DNA from: Heliocidaris tuberculata
Taxonomy: Eukaryota > Echinodermata > Echinoidea > Camarodonta > Echinometridae
Length of the DNA stretch: 64,000 bases
Assembly: GCA_025618425.1 (NCBI GenBank)
Contig: CM046845.1
Coordinates: forward strand, 7,555,491-7,619,490
Direction: 5' to 3'
The stretch's first letter is position 1. Every line of letters begins with the position of its first letter. The translations under genes and the position numbers were made by a program. The notes under the pieces were generated by a model. The model worked only from the letters and a program-made list of their open reading frames with translations, ran no database searches and was not told the DNA's origin. Shown here piece by piece: positions 15,953 to 26,700 of this stretch.

Positions 15953-18900
15953 ATGGCTGATCAAAGTATGATTAATACTTTCCTCTGCTCTGAATGTAAA
16001 CAATATGTTCTTATATCTCAGTGGAATACATGTTTCAATGTTTGCTCTAAATGCTTTGCCCCTGTCTTGCCATTTAATCATCTTGATGATGAGCTGTTTA
16101 ATGCTGCCTTGTGTGACCTAGAATATAATGCAGGAATTCACATGAGCCAGAACCGATTGCAAAATTTACAATTTGATATCTCTCAAATGTGCAACAATGT
16201 CAATGCCGGAAATGCAGACTTGGATTCTGATGAAATTTTTTGGAATGACTTGAACATAGAATCTCAATACTATACTAGTGATAGCTTCATAGATAAATTT
16301 GGGAGTGTCGTTGATGAGACATGCTTTTCTTGTATTCACTTCAATGCTAGAAGTCTGTCCAAAAATTTTGAGTCCATTTCAACTTGCTTAGATCTCCTAA
16401 AGTTTAAGTTTGATGTGATTGGAGTATCTGAAACATGGCTAACCAATGGTGACACAGGTCGTATGTGTAGTCTTCCCAACTACTCTTTCTTGTGCCAAAA
16501 TAGAAAAGGAAGGATTGGCGGAGGTGTTGGTCTGTATATAAGAGAGACATATCAATTTTCCCTTAGGAAGGACTTGCATCTTAATGAGGACTTATGTGAC
16601 TCAGTGTTTATTGAAATAAACCAAAGCAAGGGGAAAAATATTGTTGTAGCCACTGTTTATAAACCTCCTAATTGTACCTCTAATGACTTTATTGATGCTC
16701 TTAATGCTTTATTGACCACCCTTATCACTGAAAATAAGATGTTTTACATTATGGGAGATTTCAATATTGATCTCTTGAAATGTGATACCAATAGGGATGC
16801 TCAGAATTTTGTTAACTCCATGTTAAGTAATTTTAGTTTACCACTTATAACTCGACCAACCCGAATAACGGCTTCATCTGCAACACTTATAGATAATATA
16901 ATAACCAATCAATTTGACTCAGTTTGTGAGAGTGGGTTACTGTTCAGTGATATTTCAGACCACTTACCCATTTTTCAAATAACTGCTTTTAATTATAAGT
17001 CCAAAGTTATACACGATAAATTATCTGTTCAAAAAAGAGTATACAGTAATGAAAATATTACAGCTTTCAAAGTTGAACTTCAGGGACATAGCTGGGTAAA
17101 TGTTTATAATGCTAGCGATCCTAATGTGGCTTTTGATAGCTTTATGTCTGAATTACACCTTTTATATGATAAGCATTTTCCAATGCAGACTGTAAATAAT
17201 GCTAAAAAGAAGTTAAAACCATGGATGACTGATGGTTTACTTCGATCGGTTAGACACAAGAATAAACTTTATAAAAATTTCTTGCGTAAGCCAACTGAAA
17301 ACAATGGTGTGAAATATAGATGTTTTCGGAATCAATTGAATGCTCTGATAAAAAAGGTGAAAACAGAATATTATAATAAGAAGTTTTCATTCTATAAAAA
17401 TAATATAAAATCAACATGGAAACTTATTGGTTCATTGATTAATAAAAAGAAGCGAGACGATGTGGTAGGCACTATAAAGTGTAATGGTAATGACATTAGT
17501 AATCCAGACATTATTGCAGAGTCTTTAAATAAACATTTTGTTAGAATAGGACCAAAACTAGATGGTGTTATACCTACTGTAAATAAACATTTCTTAGATT
17601 ATCTGTCAAATCCATGTTCTGATACAGTGTTTTTTCATCCAACAACAGAATCAGAGATTTGTAAAATTGTAAAACAGTTTAAGAATAGTAAAGCCCCTGG
17701 CATTGACGGCTTTAGCCCAAGAATTATTAAGAATGCTATAAAAGTAATATGCAAACCCCTTTGTCATATTTTTAATTTATCTTTGAGTCAGGGAATCTTT
17801 CCTGACAAACTAAAAATTGCTTGTGTTACCCCTATATTTAAGAAGGGAGATAAAAGCGATATGATGAATTATCGACCTGTTTCTGTACTGTCATGCTTTT
17901 CCAAAATATTAGAAAAAATTGCATATGCACGACTTGTCAAATTTTTAGATAAACACAATATTCTAAGTAGAAATCAATATGGATTTCGTAAAAATTACTC
18001 TACAGCAATGGCACTAGTTGATATTTGCAATAAGATTGTTGATGCTTATGAAACCAATTCATATTTAATTGGTGTGTTCATTGACTTATCAAAGGCATTT
18101 GATACAATTAATCATAATATATTACTGGCAAAGTTAAACCATTATGGTATTCGTGGAGCTGCATATAACTGGCTTAACAGCTTTTTGTCGAATCGCTATC
18201 AGTGTACTAAGTTTAAATCTTCTATCTCAGACTTACAGAGAATAACTTGTGGTGTTCCGCAGGGCTCATTACTTGGGCCACTGCTCTTTATATTATATAT
18301 TAATGATATTGAGAAGGCGTCAGACATCTTTTCCTATATACTGTATGCTGATGACACCAACATTATTTGTAGTCACAAAAATCTAGACGTCCTACAAAGG
18401 CAGGTAAATGCAAATCTGCATGAGGTGTATACATGGTTTTGTGCAAACAGACTTTCAGTCAATCCCTCAAAATGTAATTTAATATTATTTTGTAACCGTA
18501 AAAAATATGACCCCAAAAAGATAGAAATAAAATTAAATGATGTGTTAGTCCCCATGGTTGATAGTACAAAGTTCCTTGGTGTATACATAGACGCAAAACT
18601 GTCATGGGATTATCATATTAAAGCAGTCGAGGGAAAATTGTCTAAAAATATAGGTATTATATTCAGGTTAAGTAAGGTTGTACCTGCAGATATTCTTAAA
18701 ATGTTGTACAGTACACTTGTTCTCCCGTATCTATCATATTGTACCCTTGTCTGGGGCAATGCCTGTCAAACTCGCATTAATAGACTAATTGTTCTCCAGA
18801 AAAAGGTTGTAAGATTGATAGCTGGTGTGCCTCCTAGGTCCAGAAGTGACAAACTATTTTATGACTTGAATTTGCTCTCCGTAAAAGACATCTTATTACT

Positions 18901-19192
18901 ACAACAAGCTATTTTTGTATATGAATGCATTAATGAAATGAAACCTTCACACTTTGCAGAAATGTTTTCATTTAATAGGAATTATAATTACCATACCCGT
19001 TCATCCTCGTGGTTGCACCAGGAAAGTCACAAAACAAAGGCTTATCAGCAAAACATCCGTTTCACTGGTCCCAAAATATGGAACAAGTTACCAGAGAATG
19101 TCAGGAATGTACCCAGAGTAAATACCCTTAAGTATAAACTAAAAAAACTATTAATTTCAAGCCATCATAATGAGATTAGCAGCAATGCGTAG
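15953..19192 (+). CDS. LINE ORF2: endonuclease-reverse transcriptase
   Basis: This polyprotein would nick target DNA and reverse-transcribe element RNA there. It has 1079 codons, unbroken. The N-terminal ~45 residues hold four cysteines in two pairs (CSEC, CSKC), a probable small zinc-binding motif. APE-type endonuclease follows at ~126-350: HFNARS (~129), SETWL (~159), GGGVGLYIRE (~189), VYKPPN (~235), GDFNID (~268) and SDISDHLPIF (~332). The catalytic Asn, Glu, Asp and His positions are all filled. Reverse transcriptase spans ~570-870: SKAPGIDGFSP, PIFKKGD, NYRPVSVLSC, QYGFRK, IDLSKAFDTINH (~710), GVPQGSLLGPLLF (~766) and YADDTNI (~797), where the two catalytic Asp are present. The C-terminus has WGNACQTRINRL-LQKK typical of CR1-like elements. 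The start ATG lies right after an A run. Confidence 0.95.
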   Translation: MADQSMINTFLCSECKQYVLISQWNTCFNVCSKCFAPVLPFNHLDDELFNAALCDLEYNAGIHMSQNRLQNLQFDISQMCNNVNAGNADLDSDEIFWNDLNIESQYYTSDSFIDKFGSVVDETCFSCIHFNARSLSKNFESISTCLDLLKFKFDVIGVSETWLTNGDTGRMCSLPNYSFLCQNRKGRIGGGVGLYIRETYQFSLRKDLHLNEDLCDSVFIEINQSKGKNIVVATVYKPPNCTSNDFIDALNALLTTLITENKMFYIMGDFNIDLLKCDTNRDAQNFVNSMLSNFSLPLITRPTRITASSATLIDNIITNQFDSVCESGLLFSDISDHLPIFQITAFNYKSKVIHDKLSVQKRVYSNENITAFKVELQGHSWVNVYNASDPNVAFDSFMSELHLLYDKHFPMQTVNNAKKKLKPWMTDGLLRSVRHKNKLYKNFLRKPTENNGVKYRCFRNQLNALIKKVKTEYYNKKFSFYKNNIKSTWKLIGSLINKKKRDDVVGTIKCNGNDISNPDIIAESLNKHFVRIGPKLDGVIPTVNKHFLDYLSNPCSDTVFFHPTTESEICKIVKQFKNSKAPGIDGFSPRIIKNAIKVICKPLCHIFNLSLSQGIFPDKLKIACVTPIFKKGDKSDMMNYRPVSVLSCFSKILEKIAYARLVKFLDKHNILSRNQYGFRKNYSTAMALVDICNKIVDAYETNSYLIGVFIDLSKAFDTINHNILLAKLNHYGIRGAAYNWLNSFLSNRYQCTKFKSSISDLQRITCGVPQGSLLGPLLFILYINDIEKASDIFSYILYADDTNIICSHKNLDVLQRQVNANLHEVYTWFCANRLSVNPSKCNLILFCNRKKYDPKKIEIKLNDVLVPMVDSTKFLGVYIDAKLSWDYHIKAVEGKLSKNIGIIFRLSKVVPADILKMLYSTLVLPYLSYCTLVWGNACQTRINRLIVLQKKVVRLIAGVPPRSRSDKLFYDLNLLSVKDILLLQQAIFVYECINEMKPSHFAEMFSFNRNYNYHTRSSSWLHQESHKTKAYQQNIRFTGPKIWNKLPENVRNVPRVNTLKYKLKKLLISSHHNEISSNA

Positions 19193-19576
19193 TGAGTATC
19201 ATAGCATTGCACATACAGTAATGCTAAGGGTCATACAAGCCTTTTGATAACAGTCCTGGATTTTTCTTCTTTCTTTTCTTTTCTTTCCTTTGTTTCTTCG
19301 TTTGTACATCTGTAATTGTATGTACATGTGCATAATTTCTGCACATGCATGTGTATCGTTATTCATTGTTTCAATGTTGTAGGCGCACCTAACTCAAGCT
19401 TTTGCTTTTCTGTGTGTGCCCCCATCCACATTGTTAGCAGAACTAGTCTTCACATGACTTCAGTCTTTTGTACGACTACCTTTATTTTACTCTGCAGTTT
19501 ATTATACAATTGTTCTGAATGTTGATTGTTTAATTGAAGATGGAAATAAATGTTCATTTTGAATTTGAATTTTGAC

Positions 19577-19649
19577 TATACTGTTGGAATAATCCCCACT
19601 GCCGTGGAAAACAAACTCGATTCCCCATAGCGTGGGGACAGTATCACGA
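19577..19649 (+). repeat. 73-bp direct repeat, right of the LINE
   Basis: This is the partner of 14152-14224 with 3 differences. It begins immediately after the GAATTT tail of the retrotransposon. A further partial relative, ATCCCCACTTTGTGATGTGGGGACTATATCACGA (two halves separated by the loop), lies at about 19768-19802. Confidence 0.85.
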
Positions 19650-20880
19650 CCATATTATAGGGAGTTCGGAAAGGGTGTGTGTGTGTACGTGTGTGCGCGC
19701 GCGCTCATTCATGCTTCATCAGTCAACGCAAGGAAAAGGCTGTTTTCTGGTAGGTCTGATTCTAATGATCCCCACTTTGTGATGTGGGGACTATATCACG
19801 ATTATGCCGCATCATGATCATGTGCAGCGCCGCAAACGGGCGCATGCGATCTTGTCCAAAAGGCCATTTCGATGCACTCACACTTATTAGATCTATGCGA
19901 GGTTATTGGAGATAACGATTTCGATGGGGATTCCCCGGGCCGAGGTCGGCCGGATGGGATGCTCTCGTCGAGCGTCGCTACCGGAAGGGAGGTCAAGCTG
20001 ATCAGATCCAGAGGCAACTGGCAACAAATCGCCACTGAATAGTTGTTTCTACTAATCTAAATAATAGGGGGAAAAATTCAATTAAACAACTGTCACAGAA
20101 TAACTACCGGTACCGGTACACGATTTAAATAACAGAAAATCTTACCGCGACATTATATATTAACCCCGGGCTAACTCCGCAGACTAGACGTAGAGCACGC
20201 GCGCGCGTGCATTTACTGAAGATGTGGACTATTTATTTTGGAATTTACGGTGTCCTCCATATGCATGGAACACCTCAAATACACTGATGCAACTACTAGT
20301 ACATGTAGCTGCAACATTCTTTTTTTTCCCTATCATAGGCCTATAGATGATATGAGTGTGTGTGTGTGTATAGGTGCCTATACCTGCTTTTTTTTTTCTA
20401 ATTTTGATGAAGCACGTCTTAACTTTAAAACTTTTAAGTCCATTTACATGATTTACTTGTATACTTTGCATTAAATGTATGACATAATTTGTTTCAATGT
20501 ATATGCAGTGGCGCAAATCCATTTTGAAATTGGGGGGGGGGGGGGACATTCGCCTCCAAAATTCTCTGAAAAGCAACAACAAAAAAAGAGAGAAAAAAAG
20601 AAGGTTATTCAAAAAGGTGGGGGGGGGGGGGGGGACATTCGCCTATCTTCAAAAAGGTGGGGGGGGGGGGGGACATGTCCCCCTGTCCCCCAGGATTTGC
20701 ACCCATGAATGTATGATATAATTTGTATGTGATTATGTGATTATTTTCAATGTATGATATAATTTGTATGTAATTATGTGAAAAGGGAAAGAAATAAAAA
20801 ATGGAAAGAAACAAAAAAAATGTATATACAGTTTAACAACAAATTATTCGTATGTACCCTTATCAAGATTTGAATTTCAT
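19650..20880. other. intergenic DNA with poly-G tracts
   Basis: No gene. It holds the partial hairpin unit at about 19768-19802 and a GT/GC stretch (19675-19703). G runs fall at about 20531-20544, 20621-20634 and 20659-20672. GGGGACATTCGCCT follows the first two, so these are diverged tandem units. A duplicated ATGTATGATATAATTTGTATGT block lies at about 20708-20731 and 20751-20772. Confidence 0.5.
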
Positions 20881-21603
20881 GTAGGGCCTATGACAACAAG
20901 ATTATTTGGGTGAAAGCAGAAAAATAAGAAAAACAGGATGGTGAAAGTTTGGGTATTTTGGGTATTTTATTAAGAAATTTCATTGACATTGACATCAATA
21001 TTTTGTTTTATAATACAAAGCATTAGTATAAAGAAAAGTAACAATCATGTGGAAATGATATGGAAACAAAGAAAGCAAATGTAGCCAGTTTGAAAGAAAT
21101 CGGACAAGGAATAAGAAAGTTATGGATGTTTGAAAAATGAGATCACTACATCTATATGCGAATCAGCTCAAATTGGCAATTTGGTGAGTCAATTGTGACA
21201 TTTTTGTGGACAAATCTCCCATTTGTCGTACACAAAAATATCATTAATTTGCGGTTTTCCTCGAGGCGCTTTTACTTTCGGGGCAGTACTAAAAATATAT
21301 TGGAGATAGCATATTGTTATAGGTCCTCATGAACGAAAAGATCCTACTGAGTAATGCATTTTGAAAAAAAGAGACATTTTAATCATTTTGTGTGTTAGAG
21401 CGAATGGGGGAGTTGTCCACAGCTACATCACAGTGACATTACCTATTCGGCCAATTTGAAATTCCCATATGCATATAGTGATTACAACTTTCAAAAAATC
21501 ATAACTTTCTTATTACTTGTCCGATTTCGTTCAAACAATCTGCTTCTCTGATTTTTCCTCTTTCTTTCAAAACAACTCGCTATAAATGTTGGATTTCCCT
21601 TTA
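20881..21603. mobile_element. MITE family B, copy 2 (inverted, interrupted)
   Basis: It is inverted relative to 8582-9164 and 45951-46532. The left end is decayed (GATTATTTGGGTGAAAGCAG) and the right end retains TGTTGGATTTCCCTTTATTAA. A segment of about 140 bp (20952-21091) is not present in the other copies. Confidence 0.85.
20952..21091. mobile_element. insert inside MITE B copy 2
   Basis: AGTTTG stands at both edges of this AT-rich segment (GAAAGTTTG|GGTATT on the left, CCAGTTTG|AAAGAAAT on the right), consistent with a 6-bp duplication. The two other family B copies run straight through this point. The insert has no recognisable ends or coding content. Confidence 0.6.
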
Positions 21604-21879
21604 TTAAATTTAGATATGTGAACAGATAATGAATTAAGGAACGAGGAAATTAATGTCCGGCGAATACTTCTGCATTTACGGTACTCCTGTTGATTTATGT
21701 TGCTAGCTTTATGATAATTCTGTTCTGTTGTCTATATAGTTTTGTTAAGTTGCTTAATTTGTTTCATTCTGTTTGATTTAGCAAATAAACTTGAAGAAGG
21801 CCAGGAGCCGAAAGCTTGTAAATACACCGAGTGACCTGCTTCATTCCGTTCAATCATTATGTGTGTTTATATAATATAA

Positions 21880-22720
21880 TATTATACAAAGGACTGACTT
21901 CTAAAATATGTTATAGAATATATAATATAAAGGAAACCTTTGCGTTTAGACACGCGGAAATAACACATTTGAATAATACATCTGGAATTGCGACTTGCTT
22001 TTTAACCCCGAAATTATGCACTTTAGATGGGAAATTAAGTGAATTTCAGTAATTACATAGTATCCTATATTGTAATGATAAACTGTATCAGTTTGGCTTT
22101 TTATCATCTAACTCATGTTCTTTCTGTGGAAAGAAAATTGACGTATATATACACTCACTTGTTTATGAAGTGTCGATTGGTTAAAAAATTGTGGCAAGAA
22201 ATAGGGGAACAAACAAAATTGATGCACTTAAATACTTTAAAATGGGAGGAAATTTTAGTTGGTTTAGATGGAAAATCAGAAAAACATATGTACATTAATC
22301 ACTTAATTATACTCATAAAATATATACAATGCGAGATCAAAAGAACAAAGAAAGACATCTATAATGCACTTTTATACAGAAAGTAAAGATAATGAACGGA
22401 AAAAAGCAATAGCTCGAAATAAGTTAAGTCTAAAAAGATGGAATTATTTAAAATGTTGGACGGAAGGAGGACATACACGATAATATTACAAACAGCTTTA
22501 ATTATATTCATTGTTACAATTGCCCTATATACTTTAATTCGTCACCTATCAGGTTTTAATCTATAACTTGTTCAGTTAAATTGTTTATTTATGAATGGAT
22601 ATGGAATCATATTATTTATATTGTGTTTATTGCCATGTTGAATTATATTGTGTAATCAATGCTTAATTTGTAATATTCATTTTGAAAATCTGAATCAAGG
22701 AATAAAAATAATATGAAAAG
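21880..22720 (+). pseudogene. 5'-truncated L1/Tx1-like LINE, ORF2 C-terminus
   Basis: Two frames together give the C-terminal part of an L1-type ORF2. One contains KLYQFGFLSSNSCSFCGKK, the CxxC of the terminal zinc-knuckle-like motif. The next frame continues with HLFMKCRLVKKLWQEIGEQ and ends LLYRK at 22386, so there is at least one frameshift between them. A third frame goes on with ARNKLSLKRWNYLK. The C-C-H-C spacing matches L1-group termini. The tail ends in AAGGAATAAAAATAATATG. It is a dead fragment, distinct in type from the CR1-like element at 14225-19576. Confidence 0.7.
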
Positions 22721-23783
22721 ACAAAATTTAAAAAAATTGTGTGCGTATGTGCATGTGTGTCATCGATGGTGTGTGTTGTTCTGAAGGCATGCTTGGCGAT
22801 TTTTTTTTTTTACAAGATAGAAGTATTAATTCTGATAAAAAATGGCAAAAAAGAAAATGTAATAATAATAATAAACCGTTCTTGTATAGCATATCACATG
22901 ATATAACGTCCCGCTATGCGCTTCCAAAGGATTTGGATATTATTACCCTGGCTTTAGCTTTAGCTTTATCTTTTTCTTTGTTTTGAACTTTGAGTGTTAT
23001 TCTTTATTTTCTATTCAAAATTTTTTTAAAGTTGATTTAAATCGCGATTTAAATCAAGATATCCCCTATCGAAAAACACCCTAACCTTGTGATTATTTGC
23101 ATCTTGCCTTCAACAGCGCGAGGGATGCCGCAGCGTGCGATACGAGGGACTAGCGACTGACTCGAGCTGGAATATCTCCTCGTATGCTTTCATATACCGG
23201 GCCTACATTTCACATAATGAGCCTCTGCTTTGAAAATGATGATTTGTAGACCACAACAATTTAACGTCCTATTACTAAACAATAAAACGTTAACGATTTT
23301 ATTTGGCTTGTTAGAAGAAAATAAGTGAACAGCCGGAGTACCTTAAAAACGAAATTATCAACTTTTCCATTATTAATAAATGAAAAGCATGCAAAGTGAT
23401 ATTAAAAAAAAAAATATTTAGGGCATATTGGTTAGGGTCATTTTACATTTTCAGTATGCCTTCCAATTCGACAAAAAAAAGAAGACAAATTGATCCACAG
23501 AATAACGGAAAGTACTGAGTAGTCAAGCTTGTAACAATAGCAAAGTATTTTTAAAAAATTGATCGTGAGATACCATACTTATTCTGTCAAGTTGCAGTGT
23601 CTTTGCTCAACACAATGTATGCGCTGCATGCATGCGATTTTACAATGTATGTATGCATGCATCATACACGCACAGTTTTAGGATATGACGAGCTTTGTGT
23701 ATTTCGCAATTTTCAAGTTACAGATATAGTTTTTGGGGTTATTTAACCGGCTTTCCTGCTACACAATCTTGCTGGATTTTAGC
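22721..23783. other. EDC4 5' flank
   Basis: It should contain the EDC4 promoter and 5' UTR. A CpG-bearing stretch lies at about 23100-23170 and ATGCATGC palindromes at about 23605-23660. I see no TATA box at a convincing place. A 26-bp perfect palindrome lies at 23032-23057. Confidence 0.4.
23032..23057. repeat. 26-bp perfect palindrome
   Basis: Perfect inverted symmetry about CGCG: TTGATTTAAATCG followed by its reverse complement. It sits upstream of EDC4; a transposon end-to-end remnant or a chance palindrome. Confidence 0.8.
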
Positions 23784-26700
23784 ATGGAGCCAGGCCCAAC
23801 AAATGGGAGCCGTCTTAACCGTCTACTAAGTGGCGGAGATGCCTCACAAATCTTAAAAGACATGCTTAACGTTGGAAAATCGAGTCAAAGTCAAACGTCA
23901 ATCAGCAATAACGGAGTTGGAGCTTCGCCACAAACAGGTAATGACCTCTCGAAGAGTCGAACCCGAAATTGGTGCTGGCATGAACATTAAATTGTAATTC
24001 AATATGGGGCAACACATATAGTAAAAGGATTGATGGATTATTTAAATTACAGAAAAAAGCAATCAGAATTATTACAAAATCCAATTATTTAGCACATACA
24101 CTCCCGTTATTTAAGCGTATTAAAACCCTAACAATATATGATCTTAATAAATTGCCAATCCTGTCACTAATGAAACGATTTTATTCACATACTTTGTCTC
24201 CATATATAATGAATATGTTTTCTATAAATTCTCAAATACATGCTTATAATACTAAGTCCCAATATAAAATTCACAGGTGGAAATACAATAATGATAGAAG
24301 CAAACAAACTCTGCATCATACAGGCCCTGTTTTTATGGAATTTACTAGAGTCTAGACTCATCCCCGTTTAACTTACAACATAATAATTCATTTAAAAGAC
24401 AATGTAAGAATCATCTATTAACTTTCTATTAAATTTTGTGATTTTTGCTGTCGCTTTTGTTTTATTGTATCTATTGCTTTATTGACAATTTTGATTGTAT
24501 ATCATTTTGGTAGGCTATAGACTCTAGATCTATGCATTTTACAAGCCATGTCTTGGCTTTTCGCGTACATGTACACCAGTTTCCGATCAATTGTCTTTTT
24601 ATTGTTTTAAAAATTTTTTTTTTACTCCTTTTGATTGTTTACCTTTAATATTATATTGTACACATCCGCTGATTTTTAAATGTTTTGGGCGGTTATATCA
24701 AATGTTACCTTTGTATTTTTATGTTTGAATTGAATTGGAAATAAATCTTATCTTGCCTTAAAGGCAGTGTATACAGCCACACGCGTGTGGCCGTAAGGTA
24801 GAGACGCACGCGTGTGGCTGTATACACTCACCGGGCCTGAGGATACCGCCACACGCGTCTACTTAGACTCTACGCAGCGGCGCAGCACGTAGCAAGTGCA
24901 TAGCACGAGCGATGTGTACCGTATATTTATGTAACGGTACATGTTGCAAAACTTCATCATGAAGGTTTTATCTCTTGAAATTCACTGACATACAAACAAT
25001 ATTTTTACTTCATTTGTCATCAGATGACAATGAAGTAAAAACATTGTATATTTTTCTATGTCAGTGAATTTCAAGAGATAAAACCTTCATGATGAAGTTT
25101 TGCAACATGTACTGTTGCATAAATATACACATCGCTCGTGCTATGCGCGCACTTGCTACGTGCCGCGCCGCTGCGTAGAGTCTAAGACAAGTAAGTAGAC
25201 GCGTGTGGCTGTATCCTCAGGCCGGGCGAGTGTATACAGCCATACGCGTGTGTCTCTACCTTACGGCCACACGCGTGTGGCTGTATACACTGCCTATCTT
25301 AAATTGGCATGATTGATGGCATGGTTTGGATGCATGATAAATTACTAATTAGACAGTCTGATGATAACATTACCATACCTTTTATACCTTGCCATGTGTA
25401 AATCTATACTGAGCCGCTGAGTCTGAGGCTCTGAGCTGAGCATAGATCCCCGGGGGGGGGGGGGGGGGGGGGGGCACTCAGGTATATTGGTGTACACATG
25501 CGTGTCTATGGATTTAAAATATGCCCCCTAAACAAGTTTCATACTTTGGTGAAAACTGAAAAGACACCCCTTAACAAGGATTTTGCGTGCTTTTTTTTCG
25601 TAAAAATTACCCCTTAACGAGGATTTCGCGTGTTTTTTCATAAAAGTTACCCCCCTAAACAGGTTTGATTGAAAATGACCCCCTACACGCGTTTGGCCGC
25701 ATTCCGTTCAGCAACCCCTTTTTGTTGAAAATCGGCGTTTTCGGACCCCTTAACACGTAACGCGCGTTACGCGTCCTGGATGAAAAAAAAACCCCTTTTT
25801 ACGCGTTTTTTTGAACGCGCATGTGTACACCAATATACCTGAGTGGCCCCCCCGGGCATAGATCTCTACGTTAGTCTAATACTAGTAATAGTCTAAAGTT
25901 ACATAGAATCTAGGATTTTTTTTTGTAAAGAGAGTCTCCTGTCATGATTTGAAGAAGAAGAAGAAAAAAAAAATTGTGTGGGTGGGTGTGTTTGTTTAAT
26001 TTGTATTTTTTTGTTGTTGTTTACTTTATCATGAGTTGAGTAAATATGCTATTACCTGATGCATTTTGATTTTTTTCTTCCTATTGTTTAAAATTGCATT
26101 TTAAAATAAAAATCTGACTTTCGCAGTAAATTAAATAAATGCCCAATGTTATTAATAAAAAAATTAAAATGAGCTGAGTTCAGCACACGGGTTAAACACA
26201 GTGTTTTAACTTTTATAACAGATCCTGGTCATGCTGGTAAAAACACACAGACACACAAAAAAAGAATTTTCACTATTGAACGTTTTATAGTGTCCAGAAA
26301 TCTAATGTTTTTTAGAATTAGACGGTCATCTTTGAACTAATTGAACTTCTTCTTAAGTTTTTGAGCCATGTGAGCTATCCCGAATGAGCTCCCTCTAGAG
26401 TGTAGATTTTTTAACAAGTCATAAGTAATCAAAAGACTACATGTACCAAGTACCAACCCACAGAATGTCTGCTGTTTTTAGGGAAATTTGAAATAATAAC
26501 CCAGTTTCTAACAATTCTGGGAGTTTATGATTTTGTTGTAAACATATCAACATGCATATTACCTTTGGCTGGTACTGTTCTTTGTCATAGTTGCATATAT
26601 GGTCAAAATAAACATAAAACCAACTAAAATGTATATATTGTAAGAATAATGATAGGATAGAAAAAGGAGCAGATAAAACATAATGAGAGGAAAGAGCAAT

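Larger units (their letters stand above)
14225..19576 (+). mobile_element. apparently intact non-LTR retrotransposon (CR1/L2/Crack group)
   Basis: The order is: GC-rich 5' leader starting near an A run and ATGGCGGACTGACGG (about 14246), ORF1 (14417-15226), 726-bp spacer, ORF2 (15953-19192), then a 3' UTR of about 380 bp ending in short GAATTT repeats (CATTTTGAATTTGAATTTTGA). Neither ORF is broken. A short tandem 3' end instead of poly-A, and an APE-type endonuclease plus reverse transcriptase, fit the CR1/L2/Crack branch of the Jockey superfamily. The L1-like ORF1 is compatible with Crack; the exact clade needs a tree. It lies in the same orientation as EDC4, between the two genes. Confidence 0.9.

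Noticed and set aside
15703..15960. 85-codon frame between LINE ORF1 and ORF2
   Set aside because: It lies in the inter-ORF spacer, has no recognisable domain and overlaps the ORF2 start; the spacer is better read as non-coding.
23733..23783. Upstream in-frame extension of EDC4 exon 1
   Set aside because: It begins with TTG, not ATG; the first ATG is at 23784.
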